This document shows, piece after piece, positions 1 through 11,300 of a stretch of DNA of 64,000 bases. The stretch lies in contig CM047426.1 in NCBI GenBank assembly GCA_026168455.1, positions 54,981,749 to 55,045,748 on the forward strand, in the 5' to 3' direction. Under the pieces are notes generated by a model. That model ran no database searches. It was not told the DNA's origin and worked only from the letters and a program-made list of their open reading frames with translations. A program made the position numbers and the translations under genes. This DNA comes from Theocolax elegans (Eukaryota; Arthropoda; Insecta; Hymenoptera; Cerocephalidae). Each line of letters starts with the position of its first letter. The stretch's first letter is position 1.

Positions 1-1055
1 ATAATGTAACCGCCGGCATTCGAAAGCTCTCGAAAAATGTGATCTTTTGAGCGGTGTTAGATCAAAATCGATCGTGGCGTAGTCGCCTTTTTTTGATATT
101 CAACATTTACGGTCGTTCTATCTCTTCGAGATTTTAAAATTAAGAATTGTAACCCAGGTAGATAAATTCTAAAGATTATTTTGAACAAAAGTTGTTTGAA
201 ATGTTTTTTCAAAAAAATTAATAGATTTTGAGATAAATGGCTTTGAAAATGGAAATTTTTCTAAAAAATTGAAAAATTTCCATTTTTCATGGTGGAATAA
301 CTCTTAGGCAAATTATTTTTACTACCTAAAATTTTTTTTCTATCTTCTAGAAGATATTTCCAGCCTATTTTCAAATTTTGGAGCGATTTAAAATTTTCAT
401 CGTACCACTTGACGTGAAATAGCCCATATATATTGAATCGTTTTCATTACATGATAACATTGTATTACATTCTTAACAATAACGATTTCTGCAATAGCAT
501 AATAGTAAATGTTAATTCTAAAAATAATCTTTTCTAAAAAATAAATTCGCACATTTATGAGTGAATTTTTGTGGCTTATATAAGCTAAGTAGATAGATGC
601 GCATAATAGTGTCCTTTTATTGTATACTCACGCGCGTAATTAAATAGTGATGCAGGTACAGTTTAAAAAAGTCATGTTTTGGTGGCTTTTGAAAATACAA
701 AAATGAAAACAAAAAATGCGTGTGTCGTTTTAAATGATATACTTAATATTAATGCAGTTACTTGATAAGATTTAAAGTTTATATTTATTATTTCTTACTA
801 TAAAGACACGATTTATTACAATGTAAAATTATGCATATTTTAATATAATAATTGATATAATATATAAAATATATAAATATATGTACGTAGATATGAATCA
901 TTCCATGTAAATGTAGCTTAACGCAATCATTATTTTCAACACGTTAATAATTTCATAATTTCTTTATAATTTATTTACTTAGCTGCTGCATAATTACATA
1001 ATATATAAAATTAGTATTTAAATCAAGGTACATCTAGTAACATGAATTTTCTCTC
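1..1055. other. AT-rich non-coding stretch
   Basis: No convincing gene is seen. The sequence is AT-rich with A and T runs and no long open frame. The segment from about 230 to 430 has short self-complementary A/T tracts and a phrase near 405-435 (cttgacgtgaaatagcccat) that resembles in style the right edge of the repeat near 40125-40160. It may be an old DNA-transposon end, but only weakly. Confidence 0.5.
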
Positions 1056-1646
1056 ATGCGATTTTATGATATAAACACAGACAAAAGAAATTTGCTTAAC
1101 CAGCGCACAAATTTAAATTTAGTGCGTAAATATAGTCAAGTTGGAAAGCCTTCTTGTCGCGACAAGACCCCCTCCCAAACTCGCGCGATCAAGAAGACGA
1201 TTCAACCGACTACTGCCGACATAGTGGATCTCCTCCGACGCTTACCTGCCGTGGGATTGACCTGGACCTCCCGAGGAAATGTTACAGGTAAGTCGTTAAG
1301 CCGTAGGAGGTTATTATTATCTATTTATTTTATTATAGTTGGGAAGGGTAGTGTTCCCCTAACCTCTCACCTCCTGTTGACAATTCTTTCTTCCTATTCT
1401 GCTGTACAATCTTCTCCTTCCTGGTTATCATTTTCCCTAATAGTGTGCTTTGTCTCATTTATTATTATCTTCACAGGAATTCTGCACGAGATTCCAGTGG
1501 GCTATGGTCTTCCAAGGATACCTGCTGTCACTCCTGAGGTTTTGCACCCGATGCAGATCATTCACCTAGTTACTTCTTCATTGGATTGTCCTGGTGCTGG
1601 ATTGCTGGGAACCGGGGATGGGATGTGGATTGTTCATTCATGGTAG
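1056..1646 (+). CDS. Unrecognised open frame with an internal intron-like segment
   Basis: A 196-codon open frame that I do not recognise. Within it lies a strong splice donor (CAG then GTAAGT, GT at 1288) and, after a T/C-rich stretch, a strong acceptor (tcttcacag ending at 1476). The middle 189 bp is therefore more likely an intron than coding, and its translation is hydrophobic low-quality sequence. The flanking parts (about 1140-1287 and 1477-1646) are more GC-rich than the surroundings and could be two exons of a small gene or part of a transposon transcript. No domain, signal peptide or repeat is evident. The ATG is an arbitrary choice because it lies in AT-rich sequence well before the GC-rich part. 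Confidence 0.2.
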   Translation: MRFYDINTDKRNLLNQRTNLNLVRKYSQVGKPSCRDKTPSQTRAIKKTIQPTTADIVDLLRRLPAVGLTWTSRGNVTGKSLSRRRLLLSIYFIIVGKGSVPLTSHLLLTILSSYSAVQSSPSWLSFSLIVCFVSFIIIFTGILHEIPVGYGLPRIPAVTPEVLHPMQIIHLVTSSLDCPGAGLLGTGDGMWIVHSW

Positions 1647-1794
1647 TTAGGGTGCTGGGTAGATTACAATAGGTTTGCGTGTGTGTACGGTATCCAGGTA
1701 AATAGTTTTACTAAGTGGGAAAGGCTACGCTAATGCCTTTTTACTATCTCTTTTTACCTTTTGTGACAGGTTAATTCACCTTGTCACAGTTATT

Positions 1795-1897
1795 ATAGTT
1801 GATTAATATTTATTTTATCTTTAAACAATTTTACATGTATATTTAAAGCATTAGATTGAATTTTAGATCCGTTATTATTTAATACGAATTTAAAAAT
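1795..1897 (+). repeat. Dispersed AT-rich repeat, copy 1
   Basis: About 100 bp that align by eye with 57345-57445. Shared phrases include gattaatatttattttа-type sequence at the left and attgaattttagrtccgtta at the right. It is probably the end of an AT-rich transposon family. The rest of 1647-2221 shows nothing recognisable. Confidence 0.4.
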
Positions 1898-2221
1898 TTC
1901 ACAACATGTTTTTACATACAGAAAAAATACATATATTATCTATCTAGAAAAAACATAAATTTGAAATATAATTATTATTATTACATTTTTAATTTATGTA
2001 ATTTATGTCTATACAAAACTCCGAGATATTTCACCTCACTATTTTCAAATACATTCGTATCCGGGTTTGTACAGAGCCTATCTTCGTTAACTCTATTCAG
2101 GACATACTTTAGTCAATTATTTTCAAAAGTATCTAAAACGATGATTATATATGCTTATATCATCGAGGTACAAAAATGCATAGGGTTTTATCTCAGGCCC
2201 TTATGATTTTGTCCACTAATC

Positions 2222-3300
2222 GCTGCATGGTGGATCCGGCCTAGGAAAGACGGTAAGGCATCTTTTTAACTTGAAATACACCTAAGCCGGTACTGCGAAC
2301 ACCGTTATAGCCACTGATTCTAGTTTTAGCGGTATCTGGTGATAGGCGCTACTCAGATCGTGCATGCTAATGTACCTCGCGTTCCTAAGTTTCCGTAGTA
2401 TGCTGTTCAGGTATGGCAACGAGTATGCGTTCTTTTTCGATATTGCATTGACCATATGATAATCAATGCAGAAATAATATTTCCCGTTAGGATTGCGAAC
2501 CATAAGTATGGGGTTTGATCACCCACTTGTTAATGACTCGATCACACCTGCGTCGGGCATCTCGTTAACCTAAGCGTGCATCTCTTCTTCTATACGCTTA
2601 GAAACCGGATAGAATTTTTGTTTGCTAGCCGGGTAGCCCTTACGTTTTTTGGGTCTAAAATTGGCAGACATGACATTTTAATTGATCATCCGGAAATTCC
2701 GGCTAGTTCCGGAAGTACACGGATATCTCGATTAACTCCGGCAATTTTGAAAGGCAGGTCAACATAACCTGCGATCGTCACCGTATGCTTACTTGGTGTT
2801 TTTGCTTTCCTTCCATTGCTCGGAATTAGCGGACACCCACAGGCTATGGCCAATTATAGACTCATCGAGCCCATTACAGTGCGCAATGCCCCTGTATCGA
2901 ACAAGGCGGGTATACGGTAGCAAGCGAAGCATACTTGGATCCACCAACTAGTTTCATTTTTGAAGGGTCCTCTTCTCCAGCTCTAGTGTCTGGATCTTTC
3001 GTAGCGGCTAAAATTTTGTGTTGATCCGGCATGTTTTCTTCGGATTTTACCAAATTCGAGCTGATGTAACTACTGGATCTCAATGCCTTAGTAGGTTTTG
3101 TTGGCACATCTCACGAGTTTTCTATCAACGGGCTTTTGTTACTACGCTACACCTCAGCTGAATTTGCCGGTCGGGTCTTACGCAAGGCTATGATTCTTAT
3201 TCGCGTTGCCCAAACAGTGCGGACAATCAATGCGTTTGTAGCTCAACCGTCCGCAACCAAAAGACTTTAATGGTTGTATAACCCATGGTGCTTTTTATCT
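2222..3300 (-). pseudogene. Decayed Ty3/gypsy gag-pol fragment
   Basis: Read on the minus strand from 3260 downwards, the order is that of a Ty3/gypsy polyprotein. First comes a CCHC-like zinc knuckle near 3260-3200 (cysteines, histidine-like spacing, ending DCPHC), then a linker (3107-2874), a stretch in the position of the aspartic protease (about 2850-2600), and the N-terminal half of reverse transcriptase (2503-2282). The RT part shows the family phrases FCIDYHMVNAI and MHDLSSAYHQIPL, the second containing the first catalytic Asp region. Several stops and frame changes separate the pieces, and the fragment ends before the YxDD box, so it cannot be functional. No LTR is visible on either side. 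Confidence 0.75.
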
Positions 3301-3351
3301 TTTCGGAACAAGCTTTCTAAAACGTGACTTTGTTGAAGTCATTTGTTATGT

Positions 3352-3354
<3 letters not shown>

Positions 3355-3408
<54 letters not shown>

Positions 3409-3415
3409 CCCATGC

Positions 3416-3448
<33 letters not shown>

Positions 3449-3452
3449 CCCA
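3355..3452. repeat. Compound (TA)n microsatellite
   Basis: Two successive TA/CATA tracts, each ending in the same CCCATG phrase. The open frames on both strands here (runs of Tyr-Ile) are artefacts of the repeat. Confidence 0.95.
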
Positions 3453-3781
3453 TGTATATTTAGATATTTAAAATATTTATTTAATCTAAGAAAATGTAAT
3501 GTAGTAATCACCAAAACGACAAAAATAACTAATATTTATACTTTCCTTTTTTGGACACATTAAGTTGTAAATAGCATAAACATTTATTTATCTTACTTAT
3601 ACACTAGTGAGTATTAATTACATTAAACAACAAACACGTAAAATTAATAATTATTTTAAAATATAAGTACATTATATAAACATTTTATTAAACAATATAT
3701 CATTTATCAAGAATACATCAATCATGCAGAAAATTGAATTAGTAATATGAAGTAATATTAGTAATATAACGTTTTTTACAG

Positions 3782-3949
3782 GAAGGAGCCGCTTTCAAAA
3801 GTTTCTTATTAGTCCACAATAATATATTTAGAGAGAAAGAAGTATCTGATAAACTAAAGAATTCAAATAAAATGTATGGAATCCCAGGAACAAGAAATCT
3901 AACGGATAATATAAGTGATCTTAAAGCACAAATTGCAGCAAATCAAAAG
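3782..3949 (+). CDS. OPLAH: 5-oxoprolinase, internal exon (hydantoinase B half)
   Basis: A 56-codon exon, phase 0 at both ends. It follows a good acceptor (ttttttacag ending 3781). The translation starts EGAAFKSFLLVHNNIFREKE and contains GTRNLTDNISDLKAQIAANQ, which matches the animal ATP-dependent 5-oxoprolinase region running EGAVF...[22 protein letters not shown] (recalled family knowledge, not searched). The enzyme opens 5-oxoproline to glutamate in the gamma-glutamyl cycle in the cytosol; this part belongs to the C-terminal hydantoinase B domain. The donor is AAAAG followed by GCAAGA, i.e. a GC instead of a GT donor with an otherwise good consensus. The matching next exon is at 32096. No frameshift or stop is present. 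Upstream exons lie outside the window or were not recognised. Confidence 0.88.
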
Positions 3950-3951
3950 GC

Positions 3952-5350
3952 AAGAAATAAATTAAATATTTAGTATATAAATATAATAGGATAGTAATTT
4001 TTAATCTCTGAGTTACATCAAATCCTATGAGTACCTTTTTTTAAATACTTCAGTGTAGTATTTAAAAATATTCGTCATGCAATTAATTTATAGAAAAATA
4101 AAATACTTTATAAATGTTTTTTTTATAAGTAATTAAAAACTAATCAATATTTTTCGAACTGCTAAACATTAAATACTTTATAAAAAATAAGGTACTCGAT
4201 AGATTTAATCTTATACTATTATATAAAAAGGAAGCAATTGTTTGTATGTGAGCAAAAATCTCAAAAAGTACACAATCGATTGTAACGAAATTTTAACTGT
4301 AGTGTCTTTATGTACTATGAAGTATCATAGGCTATATTTTATATAAAAAATCGTTTTGCTTCATTGTTAAAAAAATAAAAGTTTTTACACTTACAGGATG
4401 CACGGTAGTTCAGGCGCTGGTCGATAGGTGGCTGACGGTCTGGCGCTGCACGCGACAAATTTATCGCTACTTAGTACATAATTATCAGCCGGGCTCGGTC
4501 GTTCGAGTCATCTGAGTTCTACGATAAAAATTTATTTTTCGTAAACGTTAAGCTTTTGTTGGATTCTAAGTATTGAATTAACGAGTTCCATTTTTCGTTA
4601 AATTATTTGCTTCATTTATCGAAAATATTTGCCTATTAATTGTTGTGTCACTTAAAACTTTACAAAGTGGCGATCGGCCGTTGCACCGTTCATGCTACTG
4701 GTGAATAATTTACAGGTACTAAAATGTCAAGTTTTTTAAAACTTGGTGCCTTTGAGTCTATGTTAGACAATTGTGTCTACCATTGAGATCACCACACATT
4801 GTCTTTAGTTTTATTCGTAAATTTTCATATTGCTTCTTATTTGTAATTCTTAATTATTCTTATTATTTACTTACTATTGATTCTTAATTTATTTGTATAG
4901 AAGATAATATATTTTGTGTACAATGCCGAAACCTAATTAATCTTAATGAAATATGGTAAACCTATCTTTATGCTATATTCTAATATTTCGATATGTATGC
5001 AATTTGTTAAATTTCGTTTAATAATCAAACGGGATTTATTTAACAAATATTTTATTTGTTAGTGGACCCGTTCTCGCATCTCATACGAGAAGAATGAAAA
5101 TCCTTGCAAATAGGCCGATACTTGATGATTTTGATTTTATTATACGATATATTTATGTTATTATTATTTAATTATTATAATCTTACCTTTTAGATTTTTT
5201 TTTCTTGTAGAACAAGTTGTACCTTTGTAGAGAATAATTGTTATGTGTCACGTATTTTTATAGATAATAAGAAAAACAGTTAGTTAATCGTTTTATTGAT
5301 TTGTTTAAATATCAGTATATTATTAATGAAACTAATGAATATTATAACGA
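3952..5350. other. AT-rich intron sequence without recognised genes
   Basis: No coding potential is recognised. A more GC-rich island at about 4395-4520 ends in a phrase resembling a tRNA B box, but there is no matching A box or fold. Nothing else can be supported. Confidence 0.5.
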
Positions 5351-5359
5351 TAAGTATAT

Positions 5360-6110
5360 TGATAGACTATACGTGACCGGCCTTAACGGGTTCCAGAACG
5401 AGAGTGCCCCCTGGCGTAGCTTGGTGACGCCACGCCAGTCTTGCGGGGGAGGGTAACGGTAAATTCCTTGCCTCCTCCGCCAAGCTGCAACTGCAGTCAC
5501 AGCAGTTTTCGAGCTTCAAGGCCGTTTGGATACACTGTTCGTTGAGTGCCAATTCCTTACCGTTTAGGAAAAATCGGTAGGAGTGGTCAACCGTTGGGTT
5601 GAACATCTCGAGCTGTTTGAGCGTATCTTAACTCCTTGCCCCATGGGGAGCCGTGTGGATAAATCTTGCGGGAGGAACTGCAGGTAAAGACTCAGGGAGA
5701 TTACCCGCGTAACCACGCTTACGGCAAACCGGAGTGCTTCACACTCCGACACGATTATAAGTAGCCCGGTTAGTAGCGACGCCATGTAGCCCATACCTGG
5801 TAGATTAACCGCGTTCTCTGTTTAGTTCGAGACGTCGTGTCTCGATCCGTATTTTTGCGGCGGGCGCAAACACGCACACCACCTTGTAATTTTGCGTTCA
5901 TTCACGCTATTAGTCCGGTTCACCTTAAGCCAAGGTTTAACATTGCCTCGGCTTAACTTATTATTATTATTTCCCCCTTTCTGTTCAATAAACTGTTCCA
6001 TTGTTTCAATTTCAAGTATCGGTTAATTAAACCTGTGATCGATTCCTATCCCAAAGGCGAATACTGCCATGCCCCGCGGGTGTCGTGCATTGTACTTCGC
6101 ACGACACATA
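5360..6110. other. GC-rich block, possible LTR or repeat
   Basis: The base composition switches abruptly to GC-rich at about 5370 and back near 6110. Open frames of 76-79 codons on the minus strand are not recognisable. A CAATAAACTG phrase near 5990 could be a polyadenylation signal. At 6081-6106 there is a perfect 8-bp hairpin, TGTCGTGC paired with GCACGACA around a 10-base loop. Together these suggest LTR-type sequence, but no second copy or primer-binding site could be established. Confidence 0.3.
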
Positions 6111-6469
6111 ACTGAGTAGCCGAGCAAGATTACCAACGAGAAGTAAAATTTATTATACGATACACGTGTGTACTAGGTAAGTACCCACGCTCTACACAGG
6201 GCAGACGACGTCATACGGAGCTCGAGGCTAGCTCCAATCGTACCGACAGACGATTTCGCCGACTTATCAGCTGCTTGGTGAAACAGCTGAGCATATAAAC
6301 ATCATTATAATTCACGGTTAGTCCGACTTGACATTGCTCGATGTTGAGCTTAACTTAATTTCAATATTGTGCCATAAGAGGTATGAAAATATAATCAGAC
6401 GAAATGTCGCAATTTTTAATAAAAAAAAGGTGTTAAATTTATTCAACATTCTGTGAATTGCCCTACAAG

Positions 6470-6830
6470 ATCGCTTAAAAAAACCAAAAGAAAATATCAG
6501 AGGTCCTAGGACACATCCGTAACTGCTTGAGAGTGGCCTACTAAATAGGGGTAGGACCAGTTGATAAAGACGTCTAAACAATCTAATGAGCGCAATTTAG
6601 ATAGAGGAGGTCCGTGACGTACTGTATTGAATGCCTTGGCAAACTCAAACAGGACAAGAATAGTAATCCGGCTCTGAGACCGCAAACAAAGTTGCTCAAG
6701 GGAGGCTATTAATAAAGAAGCCTTGAAGACCCTTCTTAGCTTAACAGGGCGGCAGTCAAGGCGAAGAGGCACTATCCAGGCAGTAAGATGTGGAATCATT
6801 AACGCCAACCAGTATGCAGCTGTAAAAGAG
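6470..6830 (-). pseudogene. Non-LTR retrotransposon reverse transcriptase fragment
   Basis: The minus-strand translation of 6808-6506 ends with the RT phrases LFEFAKAFNTVRHGPPLSKL and INWSYPYLVGHSQAV, i.e. motif A (normally FAKAFDTV, here Asp to Asn) and the following thumb-side helix. Motif B-like sequence (GCVLGPLIFS, normally QGxxLGPLLF) continues in another frame just below 6510, so there is a frameshift near 6505. Only about 120 residues of RT survive. The sequence below 6470 might continue it, but this is not clear. 6831-7090 contains short GTACAGCTGTATGTAAA-like repeats and no gene. Confidence 0.65.
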
Positions 6831-7090
6831 CATCTTAATTATAACAAGTACGCATTAAGAGGACGAGGAGCAAGGAAGAGGATATACCGCTGTATGTAAA
6901 GGACATGGATCAAGAAAATACTTGTACAGCTGTATGTAAACACTGCAGCTGTACAAGGAACAGTATAGGACATAATGAGGTTAGGTTGCTATACATAAAC
7001 AATGTGTACAGCAGACCTCTTAAAATATAAACTATATGAATACGCATATAATCCCTAAAATGAGGGAATTATCTAGACCTCTATGAGGAG

Positions 7091-9240
7091 CGGCTATCAG
7101 TCACCGTGGTTCGCCGTCGTCATGGAGAGAGAATCGAGGCGACTCCGGGCAGCGATGCAGCGGCGAGAAAGATGGAACAAATTTCCAAATCGGTTTTCGA
7201 GACCTTAATGCAGTTACAAAACGCGATTCTTACCCAATTCCTAATATGGATAAGATATTGGATAAGCAGCCTAATGCAAGGTATATGTCGAAAATTGATC
7301 TGAAAAAGAATACTTCCAAATATTAATGGCTTAGGTATGCCGGCATTATACTGCATTTATTGTACCAGTTTCGGGGCTGTGGTAGTTCACGAGAATGCCT
7401 TTCGGCATCATGAATACTTTTATGACCTTTGCACACCTTATAGCTGTAATTTTCGGGCCTAAGGTGGAACCTTATGTGTTTGGTTACTTAGACGACCTGA
7501 TGGTCATTACCGAAACTTTGAGGACCACTAAGGACGTTCAACGATGTGGGCTCGAAGTGAATCCAGAGAAGAGTGAGTTTTGCTGTTCCAGCGCAACGTT
7601 CCTCAAATCCTTAATTACCCTACTCCACGTAATGTCAAATAGCTGAAGTCCTTTCTCGAGATGGTAGACTCCTATTTTCGATTCACTAATCGAGAAGCTA
7701 ACATTAAGGCTCTCCTTACCAAGTTACTGCGTAAATACCAGGCTTGGGATTGGGACGAAGAGCAGGAAGAGGCGTTTCGTGAGCTTAGAGTTACGTTAGC
7801 TCAGGCGCCTGTACTAGTCCGTCCGGACTTTTCTAAGCCATTTTTCGTCCAAAGTTATTCAAAGACTTAGCAATAGGTGCGGTGTTGACGCAACTGGATG
7901 ATGAGAGTTTCGAGCATTCAATTGTCTACGTCAAGTGATTATTAAATAGTGCTGAAAGTAATTACATGACAACGACAAAAGAATGCTTGATCCTCATATG
8001 GGCTATTAAGAAATTAAGACCATATATTGAAGCCTATCGATTTACAGCTGTGGCCGACTGTAGTGCTCTTAAATGGTTCAAGAATCTTAACCTTTAGAGG
8101 GCCGGAAAACACCTACAGGCGTAAACATTTTTTTCATAAGTACTCAATTTTTTTCATTTAAATAACTCAATTCAGGTGGTGAGGTTCAACAAAGTTTCAT
8201 ATGATTCTGCAACCAAAAAAATTAAATTCAAAATGGGGGATGCAATATTACTAAGTTTCTAAGACATTTCTAGTTTCGATGTCAATCCTACTTGAAAATT
8301 ATGTGTAGGAGTTTCAGAAGTCACTAGTTACAATTTTTCATTCAGAATGCTCATGTTTTGGGGGTCAAATTTGCAAAATGTCCATTTCGTTTGAAAATTA
8401 CGTTTAGCCATAACCCGAAAGAATGTTTGAGGGAAAAAATTAGTAGACATGCTCGCTCTTGGCTTTACCCAGAATCAACGACGTGGACGTGGCGAGCTCC
8501 TGATTCCATGTGTGTGTGTGTATGTGTGTGTCCTTGTTGTGTAGTTTTCAAATGTAATGAATAAAGAAACTCAGATTTCGCCGCTTGATACGCCCTTTGT
8601 AATATTTTTGAAGTAATATTGATATAGAATGACCAGATAAAACCTAAATGCAGCTGAAAGTGAAATAAATTGTGCATTTTAACGTTTTTCTGAAATTTTG
8701 AAAATTTCAACATTTGGCCTTACCGTACCGGACCGGAATACGCCTGACTCACCAACATCGCAACTTAGTTTGGCTCTAATTAAGGGACCTTATACCACAT
8801 TCCTATAGACAAATGCGATTTTCAAATTTTTCAAAGCCCCGGCCCACTAAAGGTTAAGAAATATTCGGGTAGGTTAGCACGACGGATACTTAAATGCAGC
8901 AATGGGACTTTGAAATAGTGTAAAAGAAAGGAGGTTTGCACTACGTCCCAGACGCGCTTTCTCGTGCCGTCAACCCTAAGCCTGACGAAGAGGATATTGT
9001 CTCATTCGAAGTTATTATATATCCATGATACATCGCTAAATTAAATGATGTATGTTTATGCCCTCAAAGATTTCCGGAGTGGAAAATTGAGGATAATATG
9101 TTATATCGTTTTACAAGCAATAAATTCTTGCTTTAAACGATATTTGCCAATTTCAATCAGAACTATAAGATGTCTCAAGCAGGTCGTAAAGACTTTATTT
9201 AATTTTTGCCGTAAGTTTTCCTAAGATGCAAAAGGCATAT
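7091..9240 (+). pseudogene. Ty3/gypsy pol remnant (RT-RNase H), split by a MITE
   Basis: The RT C-terminal half is readable: RMPFGIMNTFMTFAHLI near 7390-7440, the catalytic FGYLDDLMVI box at about 7480-7505, and GLEVNPEKSEFCCSS after it. RNase H follows at 7661-8090, with the phrases WDWDEEQEEAFRELRV and, in another frame, TTKECLILIWAIKKLRPYIE. The frame is broken many times by stops and frameshifts, and the segment between RT motifs is shortened. The 763-bp insert at 8091-8853 interrupts RNase H, and RNase H-like sequence resumes immediately after it (8858 on, including an HYVPDALSRAV-type end near 8940-8975). Beyond about 9060 the homology fades. No LTRs were found. Confidence 0.75.
8087..8857. 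mobile_element. piggyBac-like MITE with TTAA target duplication
   Basis: The 763-bp body (8091-8853) begins CCTTTAGAGGGCCGG and ends CCGGCCCACTAAAGG, which are imperfect inverted repeats of each other. Both ends abut TTAA (8087-8090 and 8854-8857). A TTAA duplication with an end starting CCY is the hallmark of the piggyBac superfamily (established knowledge). No transposase is encoded; the longest frames (68-82 codons) are unremarkable and include a (TG)n run near 8512. It is therefore a non-autonomous copy. Its insertion point lies inside gypsy RNase H, whose reading continues on the other side once one TTAA is skipped, so the gypsy copy is older. Confidence 0.85.
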
Positions 9241-9730
9241 TAGCTAACTGACACCAAAGTATGGCAGGCCCTTTGAAGTTAATAGAATACTGTCTCTAGT
9301 AGCTCTGAGAGTAGAAAGCTCCGGCCGGAAATGGATCGTGGTACACACATCGGCTGTAAAAGAGATATGTACCACCTCGGATTGTCACGTACAGCGGTAG
9401 GGAATTCGTATCGGCGTACGTGAGAACAGTTAGCGTAGGCTAGGCCTTGTGACTTTATGCTACGTCAACATCATACGGAGCACGAATAGCCATTGAAGCA
9501 GCCTCCATTCGAAGAAAAAAAGAGAAGCGGACAGTACGTGGTCATGGATAGAATTGAATCTTTCTTTCGACTTGGCCTTACCGAGTAAAGTGGAGTCTAG
9601 GGGGTAGCGCCTTGTAACGGAAATCGTCACACAATCTATTCACGACGAATAGAATATTTAAATTCACAACAATTGTAAGCCATCGAGCTTTTGGTATCTT
9701 CAGGCCAACCGACGACACCTGTTCATCATT
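9241..9730. other. Unassigned sequence between gypsy remnant and duplicated block
   Basis: No gene is recognised. A purine-rich run (gaagaaaaaaagagaagcgg, about 9511-9530) could be an old polypurine tract, but no LTR follows clearly. A minus-strand frame at 9823-9578 has no known features. Confidence 0.3.
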
Positions 9731-9837
9731 CAAGTGTACATTTACGTGCGCGACGATACGTAGGGATGAGAGCGCAATAGTATGTGTGTATTTTCCAGGG
9801 TTGTGAGACTTATGATTCTTCAAATCACGAATCCAAA

Positions 9838-10100
9838 ATTAACCTTGAAATTGCAGAATATGTTGTCTTTAAATCACAAATCCTTTTGATTAAAGGATTT
9901 CGTATAGTTACAAATCCAAAATCCTTTTGATTATAGGATTCCCTTTAGTTAGAAATCCAAAATCCTTTTGGCTAAAATATTTTCTTTAATTATAAATCCA
10001 AAATCTATTTGATAGAAGGATTTTTTCTAATTAAAAATAAAAAATCCATCGGACTTGCGGTTTGGCACTAATCATAAATCGAAAATCCATATAATTTTTT
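9838..10100 (+). repeat. Minisatellite upstream of the Jockey-like ORF1
   Basis: Four to five degenerate units of roughly 55-60 bp sharing AAATCCAAAATCCTTTTG followed by a GGATTT-type phrase. The whole array recurs at 11408-11670 in the duplicated block. It sits just before the ORF1 leader and may be a repeated promoter or untranslated region of the element, as in several non-LTR families; this is an inference. Confidence 0.8.
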
Positions 10101-10426
10101 TGATTTATTGCATCAATTTTTTTACTTATTGTATTGTGTGTTTTTTACTTGTGGTATCTAGTAGATTGTGTCCTATTGACCTGGAAGTTAAACACTCGAA
10201 ATATTACAGGCACTGAAAATAAACAAAATTGTATTAAGCACGAGACCCATATGTTCTTGTTGTGCGAGTGTATGAGTTCCTCTCGAACCTTCGTAGCGGA
10301 AACACCTATTCTCATTATATAGAAAATTATTTCTATTGACTCTCGATATATCGAATTCTCAATACCAGGTGCAAACCTGTCCCTATTTTCTATTATAATT
10401 CCTTTCTCAGCCCATTGTGAGCAATC

Positions 10427-11300
10427 ATGGCCACTGGGCAAAAATCCACGTTTTCACACTGCGATGGCTCCGAGAGCATCGCCTCCACCGCTGAGTCCTT
10501 AATGGACACAGCACTTACCATGGATTGCGAAGGCTTCAAGGAGCCTTGCAGGCGAAAACGTGCCCGCCAAACACCTCGGACTCAACCGAACAAGTCTGAT
10601 TACCATGACCAGCAACACGGTACTTTCACCGGTTGCTACCCACAACCAATTATCAATACTAGCCGGCACTTCCGCCGAAAATGAAAAGAAGGTTAAGATC
10701 ACTCCAGTAAACGTTTACTGCGATGAGCTTAATTTTCCCTATAAACTCCTCCAAACCATTATAAAAAAATTAAAATTTAGCGCGGTAGTTTACAAACTCC
10801 ACGACAACTTCATGTCCGTCCGGGTTTCAACCCTGGAGGACTATCGAACCCTCCTCCGGGAATTGGACACCGAAAGGTTCCAATATTTTCTCTTCAAATC
10901 TCCGGATTCCGAACCTCCGGTCAAATTCGCCATTAGGGGCCTACCCATTTCAATGGCCATCGACGAAATCGCGGACGAGTTATTACGGGGTGGATATAGG
11001 GTCCCCAACGTCGCGCAAATGAAGAGAGGAAGCGGGAAAAATGCCACCCCGCTCCCACTTTTACTAATTACTTTAGAAAAAACAGACAACATCAAAAATA
11101 TTAATCAACTAAAAGCAATCGCGTTCTTGAAAAAAAAAATAGTACCCTATATTAAGCCTAAACGCCCGGTACAATGTTATAAATGCCAACGATATAATCT
11201 TGTATCACGGTTCTGCCACGCTCAACCCAAATGCGTTAAGTGTGGAGAGAACCATTACACCGCCACGTGCACTAAGCCCGCTGATAAGAAAATTAAAATG
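10427..11300 (+). pseudogene. Jockey/X-like ORF1 (nucleic-acid-binding gag-like), truncated copy 1
   Basis: The ORF1 protein coats the retrotransposon RNA. An ATG at 10427 (MATGQKSTFSHCDGSES...) opens an 85-codon frame, and the conserved part continues in another frame from about 10560, so there is a frameshift in between. The second part has the pre-zinc-finger domain typical of X-element-type ORF1 proteins (VYKLHDNFMSVRVSTLEDYR, FAIRGLPISMAIDEIADEL), then two zinc knuckles near 11169-11270 (CYKCQRYNLVSRFC with Phe where His is expected, and CVKCGENHYTATC). The frame then runs across the duplication junction at 11301 into unrelated leader sequence and stops at 11351, so the C-terminus is lost. 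Confidence 0.8.

Noticed and set aside
1477..1490. GAATTCTGCACGAG resembling a cDNA-library EcoRI adapter
   Set aside because: One base differs from the usual adapter, and the sequence is flanked by plausible genomic sequence and a splice acceptor. Coincidence is more likely than contamination.
3317..3563. Tyr/Ile-rich open frames on both strands
   Set aside because: They are translations of a (TA)n/(CATA)n microsatellite.
4490..4520. GTTCGAGTC phrase resembling a tRNA B box
   Set aside because: No A box at the right distance and no cloverleaf can be drawn.
9838..10100. CRISPR-like array
   Set aside because: The units are degenerate and contiguous without unique spacers; it is a minisatellite in a eukaryotic retroelement leader.
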